The notes: generated by a model from the letters alone, not told the origin. Positions 25,989 to 35,679 are shown, counted from the stretch's first letter. The stretch is DNA of 64,000 nt from Pseudomonadota bacterium (GCA_029776255.1 JAKOTN010000023.1:1-64000), one strand, 5' to 3'. A program made the numbers and translations.

Positions 25989-27218
25989 ATGAGTAACATT
26001 CGTAAAGCCGTGCTCGCCTATTCGGGCGGTTTGGACACCTCGGTTATTCTTAAATGGCTTCAGGACACGTATCGCTGCGAAGTGGTGACTTTTACCGCCG
26101 ACCTCGGACAAGGCGACGAGCTCGAGGCGGCGCGTCCGAAAGCGCTCAAGTTCGGCATCGCGCCTGAAAACATTTTCATCGACGATCTCCGCGAGGAATT
26201 CGTCCGTGATTTCGTTTTTCCGATGTTCCGCGCCAACACCGTCTATGAAGGCGAATATTTACTCGGCACCTCGATCGCGCGGCCGTTGATCGCCAAAAGA
26301 ATGATCGAAATCGTTAATCTGACCGGTGCCGATGCCGTCTCGCACGGCGCCACCGGCAAGGGCAACGATCAGGTGCGTTTCGAACTGGGCGCCTATGCGC
26401 TCAAGCCGGGTATCAAGATCATCGCTCCCTGGCGGGAGTGGGATTTGCTGTCGCGTGAAAAGCTGCTGTCTTACGCCGAGCAGCACGGTATTCCGGTCGA
26501 GATGAAACACAAACAGGGGGGATCGCCATACTCGATGGATGCCAATCTGCTACACATCAGCTACGAAGGTCGCCACCTCGAAGATCCGGCCGCCGAAGCC
26601 GAGGAGTCGATGTGGCGCTGGACGGTCTCGCCGGAGGCCGCGCCCGACGCGGCCGAGTATGTTGATCTGGAATTCGAGAAAGGCGATCTGGTGGCCATCA
26701 ACGGCCAGCGTATGCCGGCCCACGAATTGCTGGCGTTGCTGAACCGCCTGGGTGGCAAGCACGGTGTCGGGCGTATCGATCTTGTCGAAAACCGCTATGT
26801 CGGGATGAAGTCGCGCGGCTGCTATGAAACACCTGGCGGCACGATCCTGTTGCCGGCGCATCGGGCGATTGAGTCGATCACCCTCGACCGCGAGGTCGCG
26901 CACCTCAAGGACGACTTGATGCCGCGCTACGCCAGCCTGATTTACAACGGTTATTGGTGGAGTCCGGAGCGAGTCGCCTTGCAAACGCTGATCGATCACA
27001 CGCAACAAGTGGTGAACGGCTGGGTGCGCGTCAAACTCTATAAGGGCAACGTCATCGTCGTCGGCCGTGACTCGAAGAGCGACTCGCTGTTCGACTCGAC
27101 CATCGCCACGTTCGAGGACGATGCCGGCGCTTACGATCAGAAGGACGCGGCTGGCTTCATCAAGCTCAACGCCTTGCGCATGCGTATCGCCGCCAACCTC
27201 GCCCAGCGCAAGATCTGA
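25989..27218 (+). CDS. argG: Argininosuccinate synthase
   Basis: A 409-residue enzyme that condenses citrulline and aspartate with ATP to argininosuccinate. The P-loop-like pyrophosphatase motif is [15 protein letters not shown] at the N-terminus, followed by [13 protein letters not shown] and the [12 protein letters not shown]-type region (here [12 protein letters not shown]). Typical length for the type 1 enzyme found in betaproteobacteria. Third gene of the arg cluster; argH is not in the window. Confidence 0.97.
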   Translation: MSNIRKAVLAYSGGLDTSVILKWLQDTYRCEVVTFTADLGQGDELEAARPKALKFGIAPENIFIDDLREEFVRDFVFPMFRANTVYEGEYLLGTSIARPLIAKRMIEIVNLTGADAVSHGATGKGNDQVRFELGAYALKPGIKIIAPWREWDLLSREKLLSYAEQHGIPVEMKHKQGGSPYSMDANLLHISYEGRHLEDPAAEAEESMWRWTVSPEAAPDAAEYVDLEFEKGDLVAINGQRMPAHELLALLNRLGGKHGVGRIDLVENRYVGMKSRGCYETPGGTILLPAHRAIESITLDREVAHLKDDLMPRYASLIYNGYWWSPERVALQTLIDHTQQVVNGWVRVKLYKGNVIVVGRDSKSDSLFDSTIATFEDDAGAYDQKDAAGFIKLNALRMRIAANLAQRKI

Positions 27219-27237
27219 ACACGGGGAAACGTCCTAA

Positions 27238-27447
27238 ATGTTCGGGCTAACCGAAGAACAGATTTCCGACTTCGGCACGACTTTCGGGATCGGCGCCTTC
27301 ATTCTGTTCATGCTGTTCATCATCGGTGAAATTGCCTGGAAATCGAAAGCGGGCAAAACCGGCACCATTGTCCTGTTCTTCGTTTTGTCGTTCGGCATGG
27401 TTGGCTTCATCGCCAAGACAATCATGCAAAAATTCATGGGGATGTAA
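27238..27447 (+). CDS. DUF2788 small membrane protein
   Basis: A 69-residue protein with two membrane helices (about residues 16-33 and 42-60) and a short positively charged loop (KSKAGKTG) that would face the cytoplasm. The opening FGLTEEQISDFGTTFGIG is the DUF2788 pattern known in beta- and gammaproteobacteria. Function unknown. It lies between argG (19 bases after its stop) and ppnP (three bases before), probably one transcript. Confidence 0.85.
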   Translation: MFGLTEEQISDFGTTFGIGAFILFMLFIIGEIAWKSKAGKTGTIVLFFVLSFGMVGFIAKTIMQKFMGM

Positions 27448-27450
27448 ATC

Positions 27451-27762
27451 ATGTCGCAATTCGATACCGTCAGCGTCGTCAAGCGAGCCAATGTTTATTT
27501 CGACGGCAAGTGCGTCAGTCACACCGTGCTGCTGGCCGACGGCACAAAAAAAACGATTGGCGTGATTTTGCCGTCTACCCTGACCTTCAACACTGGCGTG
27601 CCGGAAGTGATGGAAGGCGTCGGCGGGTGGTGCCGCGTTCGCCAAGCCGGCGAAAGCGGGTGGACTCGCTACGGCGAAGGCGAATCTTTTGCCGTCGCGG
27701 CCAATTCGTCGTTTGAAATCGCCTGCGACGACGCGTATCACTACGTTTGCCACTTCGGCTAG
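27451..27762 (+). CDS. ppnP: Pyrimidine/purine nucleoside phosphorylase PpnP (DUF1255)
   Basis: A 103-residue small cupin. The E. coli homologue (YaiE/PpnP) splits nucleosides with phosphate to a base and ribose 1-phosphate, with wide substrate range. Family segments are the opening [45 protein letters not shown] and the closing [12 protein letters not shown]. Full length. It follows the DUF2788 gene by three bases. Confidence 0.92.
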   Translation: MSQFDTVSVVKRANVYFDGKCVSHTVLLADGTKKTIGVILPSTLTFNTGVPEVMEGVGGWCRVRQAGESGWTRYGEGESFAVAANSSFEIACDDAYHYVCHFG

Positions 27763-27835
27763 AGCGAGTCCAGCCGCCTCTCTGCCGTCACGCGCCGATT
27801 TTCCCGAGCAATCCTCTAACCGGACGCCCGCAACA

Positions 27836-28330
27836 ATGCCTTCATTCGATTTTTCTTCAGAAGCCGACATGGCCGCGCTGCACAATGCGATCGACGTGGC
27901 CAAGCGGGCCATCGACAACCGCTACGATTTCAAGGGGACTTCCGCCAAAGTCGAGTTGAACGAAAAGGATAAACTGATCGTCATTCACGGCGACTCCGAT
28001 TTTCAACTCGATCAGATAAAGGATCTGCTTTTTCCAGCGATGGAGAAAAAAGAAAAGGAGAGCACCAAACGGCTGGACCATCAACCGGTGCAGCGCGTCT
28101 CTGGCAACAAGGTCAAGCAGGAACTCAAGATCAAGATCGGCATCGAATCGGAGTTAGCCAAGAAAATCGTCAAGCTGATCAAGGATTCCAGGCTCAAGGT
28201 CCAAGCCTCTATCCAAGGCGATGCCGTGCGCGTCAGCGGCGCCAAACGGGATGAACTGCAAGCCTGCATCGCCATGGTGACCAAGGCAATTTCCGACTTT
28301 CCGATCAAGTACGGCAACTTTCGCGACTGA
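27836..28330 (+). CDS. YajQ-family nucleotide-binding protein
   Basis: A 164-residue soluble protein of the YajQ/UPF0234 family, made of two ferredoxin-like halves. Recognised by the start PSFDFSSEADMAALHNAID, by NRYDFKGTSAKVEL, and by the end FPIKYGNFRD. A Xanthomonas member binds cyclic di-GMP, but other members bind other nucleotides, so the ligand here is open. The ATG at 27836 is fixed by the conserved N-terminus; the frame upstream overlaps ppnP. Confidence 0.93.
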   Translation: MPSFDFSSEADMAALHNAIDVAKRAIDNRYDFKGTSAKVELNEKDKLIVIHGDSDFQLDQIKDLLFPAMEKKEKESTKRLDHQPVQRVSGNKVKQELKIKIGIESELAKKIVKLIKDSRLKVQASIQGDAVRVSGAKRDELQACIAMVTKAISDFPIKYGNFRD

Positions 28331-28564
28331 TCGCAGCGACGATTGGCGAATCCCTTCGCCGTCGCCATCCTTGCTGCAAGACCCTATGCCGTGCTAGCGT
28401 GGGTGGCTGTCTTTTTGACCGCCTTGTCCGCCAGCGCACCAGAAAAGTGCTCATCAATGATTTGCCGTTGCGAGTTCCGAGCGTGAGGGCGCTTTCGTTC
28501 ACTTTGTTCCATTTGATGCCATTTCCGTGGTGTCGTTCTAGTTTTTGTTGGCAAGGTCTTCATT

Positions 28565-31500
28565 TTGCATAAGCTCGTCGATGATGCGGAAACGCCGCGC
28601 AAGACCGACCTCGGCGTTCTCTCGTGGACCGAGGAATTGCGCCGGGTCAGTGCGGCGGTCAGCAAAAAAAATCGTCAGGCGCCGATCGGGCGTCAGCAAC
28701 TGTTCTATCTTTTGCACTGGACCAGCGACGAACAAGGTTTCGGTGTCACGGTACGCAAGGGCCGCGATCCGGAAAATGGCGAGGATCTGTGGAGTCTCGA
28801 CCGCGCGCTGAGCAAGCCCCAGCGTTTCATTGGTGACGAAGATCGCCCGATCCTGCGTTTGTTGTGGGCCGAGCGCGCTTACGATACCGGCCTGCGCGCT
28901 TTTGGCCTTGGCCCGAAGCACGGTAGCGATGTGCTTCACCTTTTGGCACAAACGGGACGCTTGTGTCGAAAGGATGATTTTTCCTTTCTTGCTTTTGCCA
29001 CTCCACGGCCTGCCACTCTCGCCTGGCGCGATAGCACCGAAGGCCGTCAGCGTCCGGTCCTGCTGTCCGAGCCACCCGCGACCCTGGTCGTTCCGCTACC
29101 TGCCCCCTGGTATATCGATCTCGAAAAACACCAGATCGGTTTCTTGGAGGTAAGGGGCAACCCCGCCGTTGTCGCGCGCTTGTTCTCCATGCCGCCATTG
29201 TCGCCAATCGCCGCCGCTTTGGTTGACGAGGCATTGGCTGAAGCGAGCGGTGACCAACCGCCCTTGCCCGCCGATGCGACGCAGCCGGCGCTGCGCCGCA
29301 TCGTCGCCGAACCGCGTCCGCTGTTGCGTTTGCAAACACTTCACACCCACGGCAACCGCAATTGGCGCGACTACGGCAGCAGTTATGGCGGTGGCCCATT
29401 CGACGTTGTTTTGCCGGTATTTTGCTACGACGATGTCGAACTCATCCCTGACGATATGCGTGACTTCGCGATCATGGAAGGCGGGGAAATGGTCCGCGTG
29501 GAGCGTCGACGAGAACTCGAAGACCGCCTGATGGCCGAGCTGGCGGCCTGCGATTTGGAAAAAATTCCAGGTTATGTCTTGCAGACATTCGGCCGGCCAC
29601 CGGACAATGCCTACGGGTTGGCGACGGAAGACTCTTGGCCGGATTTTGTCCGTGACGAGTTGCCGCATTTGCGCAACGCGGGCTGGCAGGTCGATTACGC
29701 CGACGATTTCCGTCATCGGCAGCTTGAAATCGACGCTTGGGACGCCGACCTCATCGAGGTCGACAACGGCTGGTTCGATCTTGACATGGGAATCATCGTC
29801 GAAGGCCAGCGCGTTCCGCTGGCACCGTTGCTGGCCGGACTTTTCCGGCGCGACGGGCGCTGGCTGGATGCCGCGTTGCTGGCGCGGATTCCGGATGGCG
29901 AAATGATTGACCTGATTTCGCCCAGCGGTCCACGTATTCGCGCGCCGGCAGGTCGCCTGAAAGTTCTCGCGGCAACCTTGATCGATCTCTTTGACGGATT
30001 TTCAGGCGGCACGACCCTGCGTCTTTCCCGTTTCGACGCTCCCCGACTGGCAGAGCTCAACGACAGCAATCGTTGGCGTTTTTGTGGGCAGGACGACGTG
30101 CTGACCATGGCCAATCGCTTGAGCGCCGCGCAAGGCATCAGTCACATTGAGCCACCGACGGGATTGGGGCTGGAATTGCGACATTACCAGACCGAGGGTC
30201 TGGCATGGCTACAGTTTTTGCGCGAACAAAATCTTGCCGGCATCCTTGCCGACGACATGGGGCTGGGAAAAACGGCGCAGACCTTGGCGCACCTTCTGCT
30301 GGAGAAGGAAGGCGGGCGTTTGGATCGTCCTGCCCTGATCGTCCTTCCGACGTCGCTGATCTTCAACTGGAAAAACGAAGCCGCCCGTTTTGCGCCGGGG
30401 CTGTCCATCCTCTCGCTGCACGGCCCGGAGCGAAAGTCTCGGTTTTCGGATATATCAAAACACGATGTCGTTTTGACCACTTATCCTTTGTTGTGGCGCG
30501 ATGCGGCCGAGTTGACCAGCCACGCCTATCATCTGTTGATTCTCGATGAGGCGCAAACCGTCAAAAATGCCCGCAGCCAAGGCGCTGAAGTGGTGCGGCG
30601 GATCAACTCCCGCCATCGCCTGTGTCTGACCGGCACGCCACTGGAAAACCATCTTGGCGAGTTGTGGAGCCAATTCGATTTTTTGCTGCCGGGTTTTCTG
30701 GGTAACCACCACAATTTCACAAGATACTGGCGGGCACCGATCGAAAAACAAGGCGACGCCCAACGGCGCGATTTGCTGGCGCGCCGAGTCCGGCCGTTCA
30801 TCCTTCGCCGCAGAAAGGAGGAGGTCGCTCGAGAGCTGCCGCCAAAAACGATCATCGTCCGCAAAGTGGAGCTCGTTGGCAGCCAGCGCGATTTGTACGA
30901 AACCGTGCGCGTGGCGATGGATGTAAAAGTCCGCGAGGAAATCGCCAGCAAAGGGTTCAATCGTAGCCAGATTGTCATCCTCGATGCCTTGCTCAAGCTT
31001 CGCCAGGTGTGCTGTGACCCGCGACTGGTCAAGGCCAAGGCGGCGCAGAAGGTCAAGGAACGCGCCAAACTCGAACTATTGATGACCATGCTGCCCGAAC
31101 AAGTCGAGGAAGGGCGTCGAATTCTGCTCTTTTCGCAGTTCACCAGCATGCTGGAACTGATTGAAAGAGAGCTCAAGTCAGCCGGGTTGGGGTATGTCTT
31201 GCTGACCGGCGACACTCGCGACCGCGAAGAGCAGGTGCGCCGTTTTCAGACCGGCGAAGTGCCGATTTTCCTGATCAGCTTGAAAACCGGCGGTGTCGGC
31301 CTCAACCTGACGGCGGCAGATACCGTTATCCATTACGATCCCTGGTGGAATCCAGCCGCCGAGAATCAGGCCACCGATCGTGCGCACCGCCTCGGGCAAG
31401 ACAAACCGGTATTTGTCTATAAACTGATTGTCGCCGGCAGCATAGAAGAGAAAATCATCGCATTGCAAGAACGGAAAGCCGAACTTGCCGCACACATTCT

Positions 31501-31576
31501 CTCCGCGGACACCGGTATCGACGCCAAATTCGGCACCGAAGACATTGCCGCGCTATTCGCGCCCCTACCCAGCTAA
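28565..31576 (+). CDS. SNF2-family DEAD/DEAH-box helicase, N-terminally short
   Basis: A 1003-residue Swi2/Snf2 ATPase, probably a nucleic-acid translocase. Walker A is DDMGLGKTAQT (about residue 565), the DEAQ box is LILDEAQ (about 660), helicase motif III is LTGTPLENHLGELWSQFDFL, motif V is SLKTGGVGLNLTAAD and motif VI is DRAHRLGQ (about 937). The N-terminal 500 residues are the bacterial SNF2-associated domain. Relatives usually start with a SWIM zinc finger (CxC...CxH) of about 130 residues; none is present here. The start is a TTG at 28565, with a stop 50 bases upstream in the same frame and no good ribosome site, so the N-terminus may have been lost. Confidence 0.85.
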   Translation: MHKLVDDAETPRKTDLGVLSWTEELRRVSAAVSKKNRQAPIGRQQLFYLLHWTSDEQGFGVTVRKGRDPENGEDLWSLDRALSKPQRFIGDEDRPILRLLWAERAYDTGLRAFGLGPKHGSDVLHLLAQTGRLCRKDDFSFLAFATPRPATLAWRDSTEGRQRPVLLSEPPATLVVPLPAPWYIDLEKHQIGFLEVRGNPAVVARLFSMPPLSPIAAALVDEALAEASGDQPPLPADATQPALRRIVAEPRPLLRLQTLHTHGNRNWRDYGSSYGGGPFDVVLPVFCYDDVELIPDDMRDFAIMEGGEMVRVERRRELEDRLMAELAACDLEKIPGYVLQTFGRPPDNAYGLATEDSWPDFVRDELPHLRNAGWQVDYADDFRHRQLEIDAWDADLIEVDNGWFDLDMGIIVEGQRVPLAPLLAGLFRRDGRWLDAALLARIPDGEMIDLISPSGPRIRAPAGRLKVLAATLIDLFDGFSGGTTLRLSRFDAPRLAELNDSNRWRFCGQDDVLTMANRLSAAQGISHIEPPTGLGLELRHYQTEGLAWLQFLREQNLAGILADDMGLGKTAQTLAHLLLEKEGGRLDRPALIVLPTSLIFNWKNEAARFAPGLSILSLHGPERKSRFSDISKHDVVLTTYPLLWRDAAELTSHAYHLLILDEAQTVKNARSQGAEVVRRINSRHRLCLTGTPLENHLGELWSQFDFLLPGFLGNHHNFTRYWRAPIEKQGDAQRRDLLARRVRPFILRRRKEEVARELPPKTIIVRKVELVGSQRDLYETVRVAMDVKVREEIASKGFNRSQIVILDALLKLRQVCCDPRLVKAKAAQKVKERAKLELLMTMLPEQVEEGRRILLFSQFTSMLELIERELKSAGLGYVLLTGDTRDREEQVRRFQTGEVPIFLISLKTGGVGLNLTAADTVIHYDPWWNPAAENQATDRAHRLGQDKPVFVYKLIVAGSIEEKIIALQERKAELAAHILSADTGIDAKFGTEDIAALFAPLPS

Positions 31577-32206
31577 AGACGGCTCCGGCGGGCACCAATC
31601 GTAACGCGCCAAGAGTTCAATCGCTTGGCGACGCTCCTCCCCTCGGCAAGCGTGCGATTTGGCAGACATCAAAAAACACGTCATTTATATTAAATTTGTT
31701 AATGCAAAAATCGAGAGTGTAAACGCGTATTTTTAGTGACCGGCGCCGTGGCGGCATCGGTCCACGCCATTTTAGCAACGATAGAAAATTCCAAAAATCA
31801 GAACCCGGTTGCGGTAGAAGTGCTCACAAAGTAAACTATTCCGCTGTTTTTCTTATATTTTTTTGTGGACTGTTAAATCAATGGCAAAAAAATGCCACCT
31901 AAACCTGGCATACGGCTCACCAGGTTCCGGTACGAAGGAGCGAGGCGCTGGGGCGTTTTCGGTGCTGAGAAGCCGTGGAATCCGTCAGATGTTTTCCTCG
32001 TTAGCCAATTGATTTTTTTTGGCAATCCGCTTTTGATTAGCGCGTTTACGGACTTTTACCACAGGTCGTTGGCATCGAGTTGCCTACACTGAAAGCTCGC
32101 CGCGTGCGAATCGATAATGCGTCGGCGGCAACAACCCAGCTCGTGGCTCTTCAAACAAACGCCTACACGATCTGGGGCGAAACCTGCAACGGAGGGTGAG
32201 AGCGTC
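31577..32206. other. Long AT-rich intergenic region with overlapping hairpins
   Basis: A gap of 630 bases. About 31675-31880 is strongly AT-rich compared with the rest of the window. At 31881-31926 three pairings compete: TGGCA (31882-31886) with TGCCA (31893-31897); ATGCCA (31892-31897) with TGGCAT (31906-31911); and AACCTGG (31902-31908) with CCAGGTT (31920-31926). A 66-codon frame at 31892-32092 has no family character. This is probably the promoter and leader of the gene at 32207. Confidence 0.5.
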
Positions 32207-33832
32207 GTGACACCACATTTGTCTACGATACACGCGGCAACATCACAGGATGCGGCCTTGGGGCAGCCCAGCGTCTTGGAAAGCGATCTGCTGCATTCGT
32301 TTCAACAACTGAACATTGACTCGATCAGTGCGTTGCTGGTCAATCTTGGCACTCTGGAATTCGAGGCGGCCTGGGCGGTTACCCATACTGGCGCCATTCG
32401 GCGCGAACTTCCCGAATGGTCCGTTGACAGCCAGTTTCCCGGGATGGTGACCACCATTTCACGTATCGCCTTGGCACCGCCGGAGGAAATGCTCGCGCAG
32501 TGCAGGAGTCCACGGCATTGGGTTTTTGCTTGGCGCCTCGATGACACGCATGTCGCGGTGGCCGAAACGTATTTCCGTTCCGACCGCGACGACATGAGCC
32601 ACACCGACAAGACGTTGTTGCGCATCTTGTGCGGCGTGAATTTGCGCGCCAAGGGCATCGACGCGGCGGCTGCGGTGGCAACGCAAACACAGGCGAAAAC
32701 GACCGCTGAAACTCACCGCACTTCCGAACCTTCCGGCAGTCAAATCAGTCGTCAATACGCCGTACGGTTCGAGATCCCGGCGACAGCCGAAACGGTGACC
32801 AACCCGAGCCAGCCAGCCGCACCACCGGCACCACCGGCACCACCGGCACCCGTTTCGCCACTTCCGTCAATTCGGACCACCAAACTAGACGATGAAGCGG
32901 ATATGGAGGTTCCTTTAGTTGAATCACCCATACGTTCGGGTACGGTGGCTCCACCGGTGGCAAACGTCGACGCTTGGCCGGCGAGCGCTTACGCAAGCCG
33001 AAAGACGATAGCCATTCCTCTTGGCCATGAGCCTCTGCCATACGTTAAACCGACAGATGTCGAGAGGTCGGCTCATGTTCCCCGCAGCGGGATGCCAGAA
33101 GCCAAAATGCGCCGCCCCGCCCTCGCGGAGACCCCGCCAAACGCGTCGGCATCGAAACGGCGGAGTAGCACGCGCAAAGGAGGCCACGGTGCGGCGGTCG
33201 GCAAGCCGTCTCGTCAGCGTGACCGACGAGAACTTCCGCGCGCGGACTCGGAAAGCATGGATTGGCCATTGGGGCAGGTAAAGCTATCGTTGATTTCTAC
33301 CCTGGGGTTAGCGTTGACCCTGGTTTGCACGCTACTCGGGTTGTGGGTGGCGGCCGTGGCGGTTCCCGACACCACGGCCGCGTACCGCCCCGATATCGAG
33401 CGGCGCCGGATGATCAGCGACCAGACCATGGTTCGCGACCTATCGGCAGCCTTGGCCACCGGCGATCACGGCAACGTGCAGGCCGCGCTGTCCTCGTTTT
33501 CGTCGCTCGGTTATTTTGAAAGCGCCTTGGTCAGTGACCCGCAATTGCGGGTGATCGCGCTGGCCGGCACGGATACCGGTTTGCATCTCGGAGACAGCTT
33601 GCCCGCAGAAATAAAGCAGTACGATCGTTCGATCGATTTGATTCATGGATCGGGAAAAGATGGGCAATTGCTGCTGCTTAAAGAACCCACGCTGGAAAGC
33701 ACCGCCAACAAGTTGAAATCAATCCGAATCGCCGCAGCGAGTGCCGGCGGTGCCTCATTCACCGTTACGCTGCTGATTTTATTGCGTCTCCTGCGCGGCT
33801 TCATCGCCCGCTTGTTCCTTCGCGGCCGATAA
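32207..33832 (+). CDS. Unrecognised two-helix membrane protein
   Basis: A 541-residue protein that I cannot place in a family. Residues 1-160 look like a folded soluble domain (QQLNIDSISALLVNLGTLEF..., HWVFAWRLDDTHVAVAETYF). Residues about 160-355 are low-complexity and proline/arginine-rich, including APPAPPAPPAP. A membrane helix at about 362-385 is followed by a periplasmic region of about 125 residues (QTMVRDLSAALATGDHGNVQAALSSF at its start) and a second helix at about 513-535. This is the shape of a receptor without an output domain. The GTG at 32207 has GGAGGG ten bases before it; an ATG at 32117 would add 30 residues without a ribosome site. Confidence 0.75.
   Translation: MTPHLSTIHAATSQDAALGQPSVLESDLLHSFQQLNIDSISALLVNLGTLEFEAAWAVTHTGAIRRELPEWSVDSQFPGMVTTISRIALAPPEEMLAQCRSPRHWVFAWRLDDTHVAVAETYFRSDRDDMSHTDKTLLRILCGVNLRAKGIDAAAAVATQTQAKTTAETHRTSEPSGSQISRQYAVRFEIPATAETVTNPSQPAAPPAPPAPPAPVSPLPSIRTTKLDDEADMEVPLVESPIRSGTVAPPVANVDAWPASAYASRKTIAIPLGHEPLPYVKPTDVERSAHVPRSGMPEAKMRRPALAETPPNASASKRRSSTRKGGHGAAVGKPSRQRDRRELPRADSESMDWPLGQVKLSLISTLGLALTLVCTLLGLWVAAVAVPDTTAAYRPDIERRRMISDQTMVRDLSAALATGDHGNVQAALSSFSSLGYFESALVSDPQLRVIALAGTDTGLHLGDSLPAEIKQYDRSIDLIHGSGKDGQLLLLKEPTLESTANKLKSIRIAAASAGGASFTVTLLILLRLLRGFIARLFLRGR
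32821..32847 (+). repeat. Triplicated 9-bp repeat coding APP units
   Basis: Three perfect copies of ACCACCGGC in tandem, read in frame as a proline/alanine linker of the unrecognised membrane protein. Such repeats can vary in number by slippage. Confidence 0.9.
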
Positions 33833-33867
33833 ATCCGTCGATCGGTGCTCAGGCGGCACGATGAATA

Positions 33868-34458
33868 TCAATCCGCCTGGAACAACTCCGGGTGCTTCCC
33901 CTTGAACGGCGCGTAAAAAGCTTTGATGGTCGCCATGTCGCGTTCGATATCGCCAGTCGGCCAAAAAACAGGTCCCAATCCGCAACATTTGCGACTGAAA
34001 TCGATATAGGCCATGACAATTGGCACTTCCGCGCCGAGCGCGATGTAATAAAAGCCCGTTCTCCAGCGGCGCGTGCATCCGCGAGTTCCCTCGGGCGATA
34101 TCACCAGTTGTAGAGGGCTGTCCGCCGCCTTGATCGCTGTCACCGAAGCGGCGACAAGTTGCGTCGATTGTTCGCGATTCACCGGCATGCCTCCCAACCA
34201 CATCATCAAGCCACGAAGCGGCGGTCGGAAAATCGCCTGCTTGCCCATCCAGTAGACGCGAAGCCGCAATACGAAAGCCGCCATCAACAAATACGGCAGG
34301 TCCCAGTTGCTGGTATGTGGCGCGGCGATCATCACGCACTTCGGTGAATTTTTCGGCAATTGGCCTTCGATTCGCCAGCCGGTCAAGTGAAGAACGGTCA
34401 GCGACGCGACCCGTAACAGGGCGCTGACCAGCGGGTTATGGAAAATCGTACGATGCAT
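33868..34458 (-). CDS. 1-acylglycerol-3-phosphate acyltransferase-like protein (PlsC family)
   Basis: A 196-residue acyltransferase. The catalytic HX4D box is present as APHTSNWD near residue 46, and the acceptor-phosphate motif as SPEGTR. Hydrophobic stretches on either side suggest peripheral or membrane attachment at the inner membrane. Shorter than PlsC (about 240) and like the stand-alone acyltransferases of unknown acceptor. The ATG at 34458 starts the conserved region; an earlier ATG at 34527 is possible. Convergent with the membrane protein gene at 32207. Confidence 0.82.
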   Translation of the reverse strand: MHRTIFHNPLVSALLRVASLTVLHLTGWRIEGQLPKNSPKCVMIAAPHTSNWDLPYLLMAAFVLRLRVYWMGKQAIFRPPLRGLMMWLGGMPVNREQSTQLVAASVTAIKAADSPLQLVISPEGTRGCTRRWRTGFYYIALGAEVPIVMAYIDFSRKCCGLGPVFWPTGDIERDMATIKAFYAPFKGKHPELFQAD

Positions 34459-34690
34459 GTTTTTTACACGTGATGAGTGATGCGGCGGTCCTGAATCAAG
34501 CGGTGGTCGCATCTGGCAATACAACAACGCGACAACGAACGAGCGCCGGAATTATCGCCTGATAGACCCCGTCGTGTCGCCGGAATCCGAAGCCGAATCA
34601 GTTGGCGGAGCGCCAATGGGGTCGCGAAAGCGACACGGTGGCCATTTTCCGATTACCATCCAAGCTTTATTGCCACTGCCGGAGTTGATG

Positions 34691-34924
34691 ATGGATGCCG
34701 AATGGGTGCTGGCGACCTTGAGCGATGCCATGGAGGCGCTGGAGAGCGCGGTCGCCGAGTTGGAGTCCGACCCGGAGTCGCTTGACGAGCGGCTACCGGA
34801 ACTGCTGCCGGCGATTTATGCCAAACTCAACTACGCGTGGAATAGCCGCGAATTGGGGCCCGCGGCATTGGAACAAATCGACCACGACCGACTGGTTGCC
34901 TTTCCGCGGGATTTGCCGTTCTGA
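34691..34924 (+). CDS. Small acidic helical protein, unknown function
   Basis: A 77-residue protein, mainly helical and acidic (LSDAMEALESAVAELESDPESLDERLPELLPAIYAKLNYA is broken here: see residues 9-48). It ends DHDRLVAFPRDLPF. The start has GGAG seven bases upstream of the second of two adjacent ATGs. The MOSC gene begins 43 bases after its stop, so they are likely co-transcribed. Its frame is also open further upstream to 34574, but that part has no coding look. No family recognised. Confidence 0.65.
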   Translation: MDAEWVLATLSDAMEALESAVAELESDPESLDERLPELLPAIYAKLNYAWNSRELGPAALEQIDHDRLVAFPRDLPF

Positions 34925-34967
34925 GCGCCGAAGGCGATCGTCGGCCGCGGCTTCCGAGACCGAATCC

Positions 34968-35636
34968 GTGAGCACCTTGCTGTTTCGCGGTGAGTTGCGG
35001 CGCATCGACGAGCACGGGCAGTGGACCGGTATTTACAAACAGCCGGTTGACGAACCGATCCGTATTGGCTTCTCCGGGTTGGACGGTGACCGCCAAGCCG
35101 ACCGGCGTGTGCACGGCGGCCTGGAAAAAGCGGTGCATTTTTACCCGGTCGACCATTACCGTTATCTGGCGACGCGTTTCCCGGCCATCGCCGAGCAATT
35201 GGTCGCCGGCAGCATCGGCGAGAATCTTTCAGCGGGCGACCTCGACGAAAAAACGGTTTTCATCGGCGATATTTTTCGTCTTGGCGGCGTCCGACTGCAA
35301 GTCACGCAACCGCGTAGCCCCTGCTGGAAGATCGACGCTCGTTATGGTTTTGACGGACTGGCGCAAGCGATCGCCACGACGGGCGTCACCGGCTGGTATT
35401 TCAGGGTGCTGGACGAGGGCATGGTCGATCCCGGAGACGAATTGCGGCGGGTCGAACGTTTGCCGGACGCCATTTCCCTGGCGGAGTCATGGCAGGTGTG
35501 GCGGGAACATCGTCCCGAAACGCGGCGCCTCGAACGCCTGTTGGCGGCTCCCGGCCTGACCGACGGATGGCGAGAAAAAGTGCGCAATCGCCTGCTTTGG
35601 CTAGTCGGCAAGCAAGCGGACGATCCGTCTGTTTGA
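34968..35636 (+). CDS. MOSC-domain protein, YiiM-like
   Basis: A 222-residue protein. The MOSC domain (molybdenum cofactor sulfurase C-terminal type) is recognised by the GDRQADRRVHGGLEKAVHFYP segment, FPA...IGENLS and the conserved cysteine in QPRSPCWKID. A C-terminal helical extension follows, as in E. coli YiiM, which helps detoxify N-hydroxylated bases with molybdenum cofactor. The start is a GTG at 34968, chosen because the conserved domain begins at once (TLLFRGELRRI). Confidence 0.88.
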   Translation: MSTLLFRGELRRIDEHGQWTGIYKQPVDEPIRIGFSGLDGDRQADRRVHGGLEKAVHFYPVDHYRYLATRFPAIAEQLVAGSIGENLSAGDLDEKTVFIGDIFRLGGVRLQVTQPRSPCWKIDARYGFDGLAQAIATTGVTGWYFRVLDEGMVDPGDELRRVERLPDAISLAESWQVWREHRPETRRLERLLAAPGLTDGWREKVRNRLLWLVGKQADDPSV

Positions 35637-35679
35637 CCGATTCTCGACCTCACGATCAACAATTGAACTGTTCTGGCCC

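Noticed and set aside
31881-31930. Cyclic di-GMP (GEMM) riboswitch
   Set aside because: A GGCAAA and a CCTAAACC string recall the motif, but the conserved GGGACGCAAAGCC core and the spacing are missing.
31892-32092. A 66-codon frame in the AT-rich gap
   Set aside because: It has no family character, no ribosome site and overlaps the competing hairpins; composition does not look coding.
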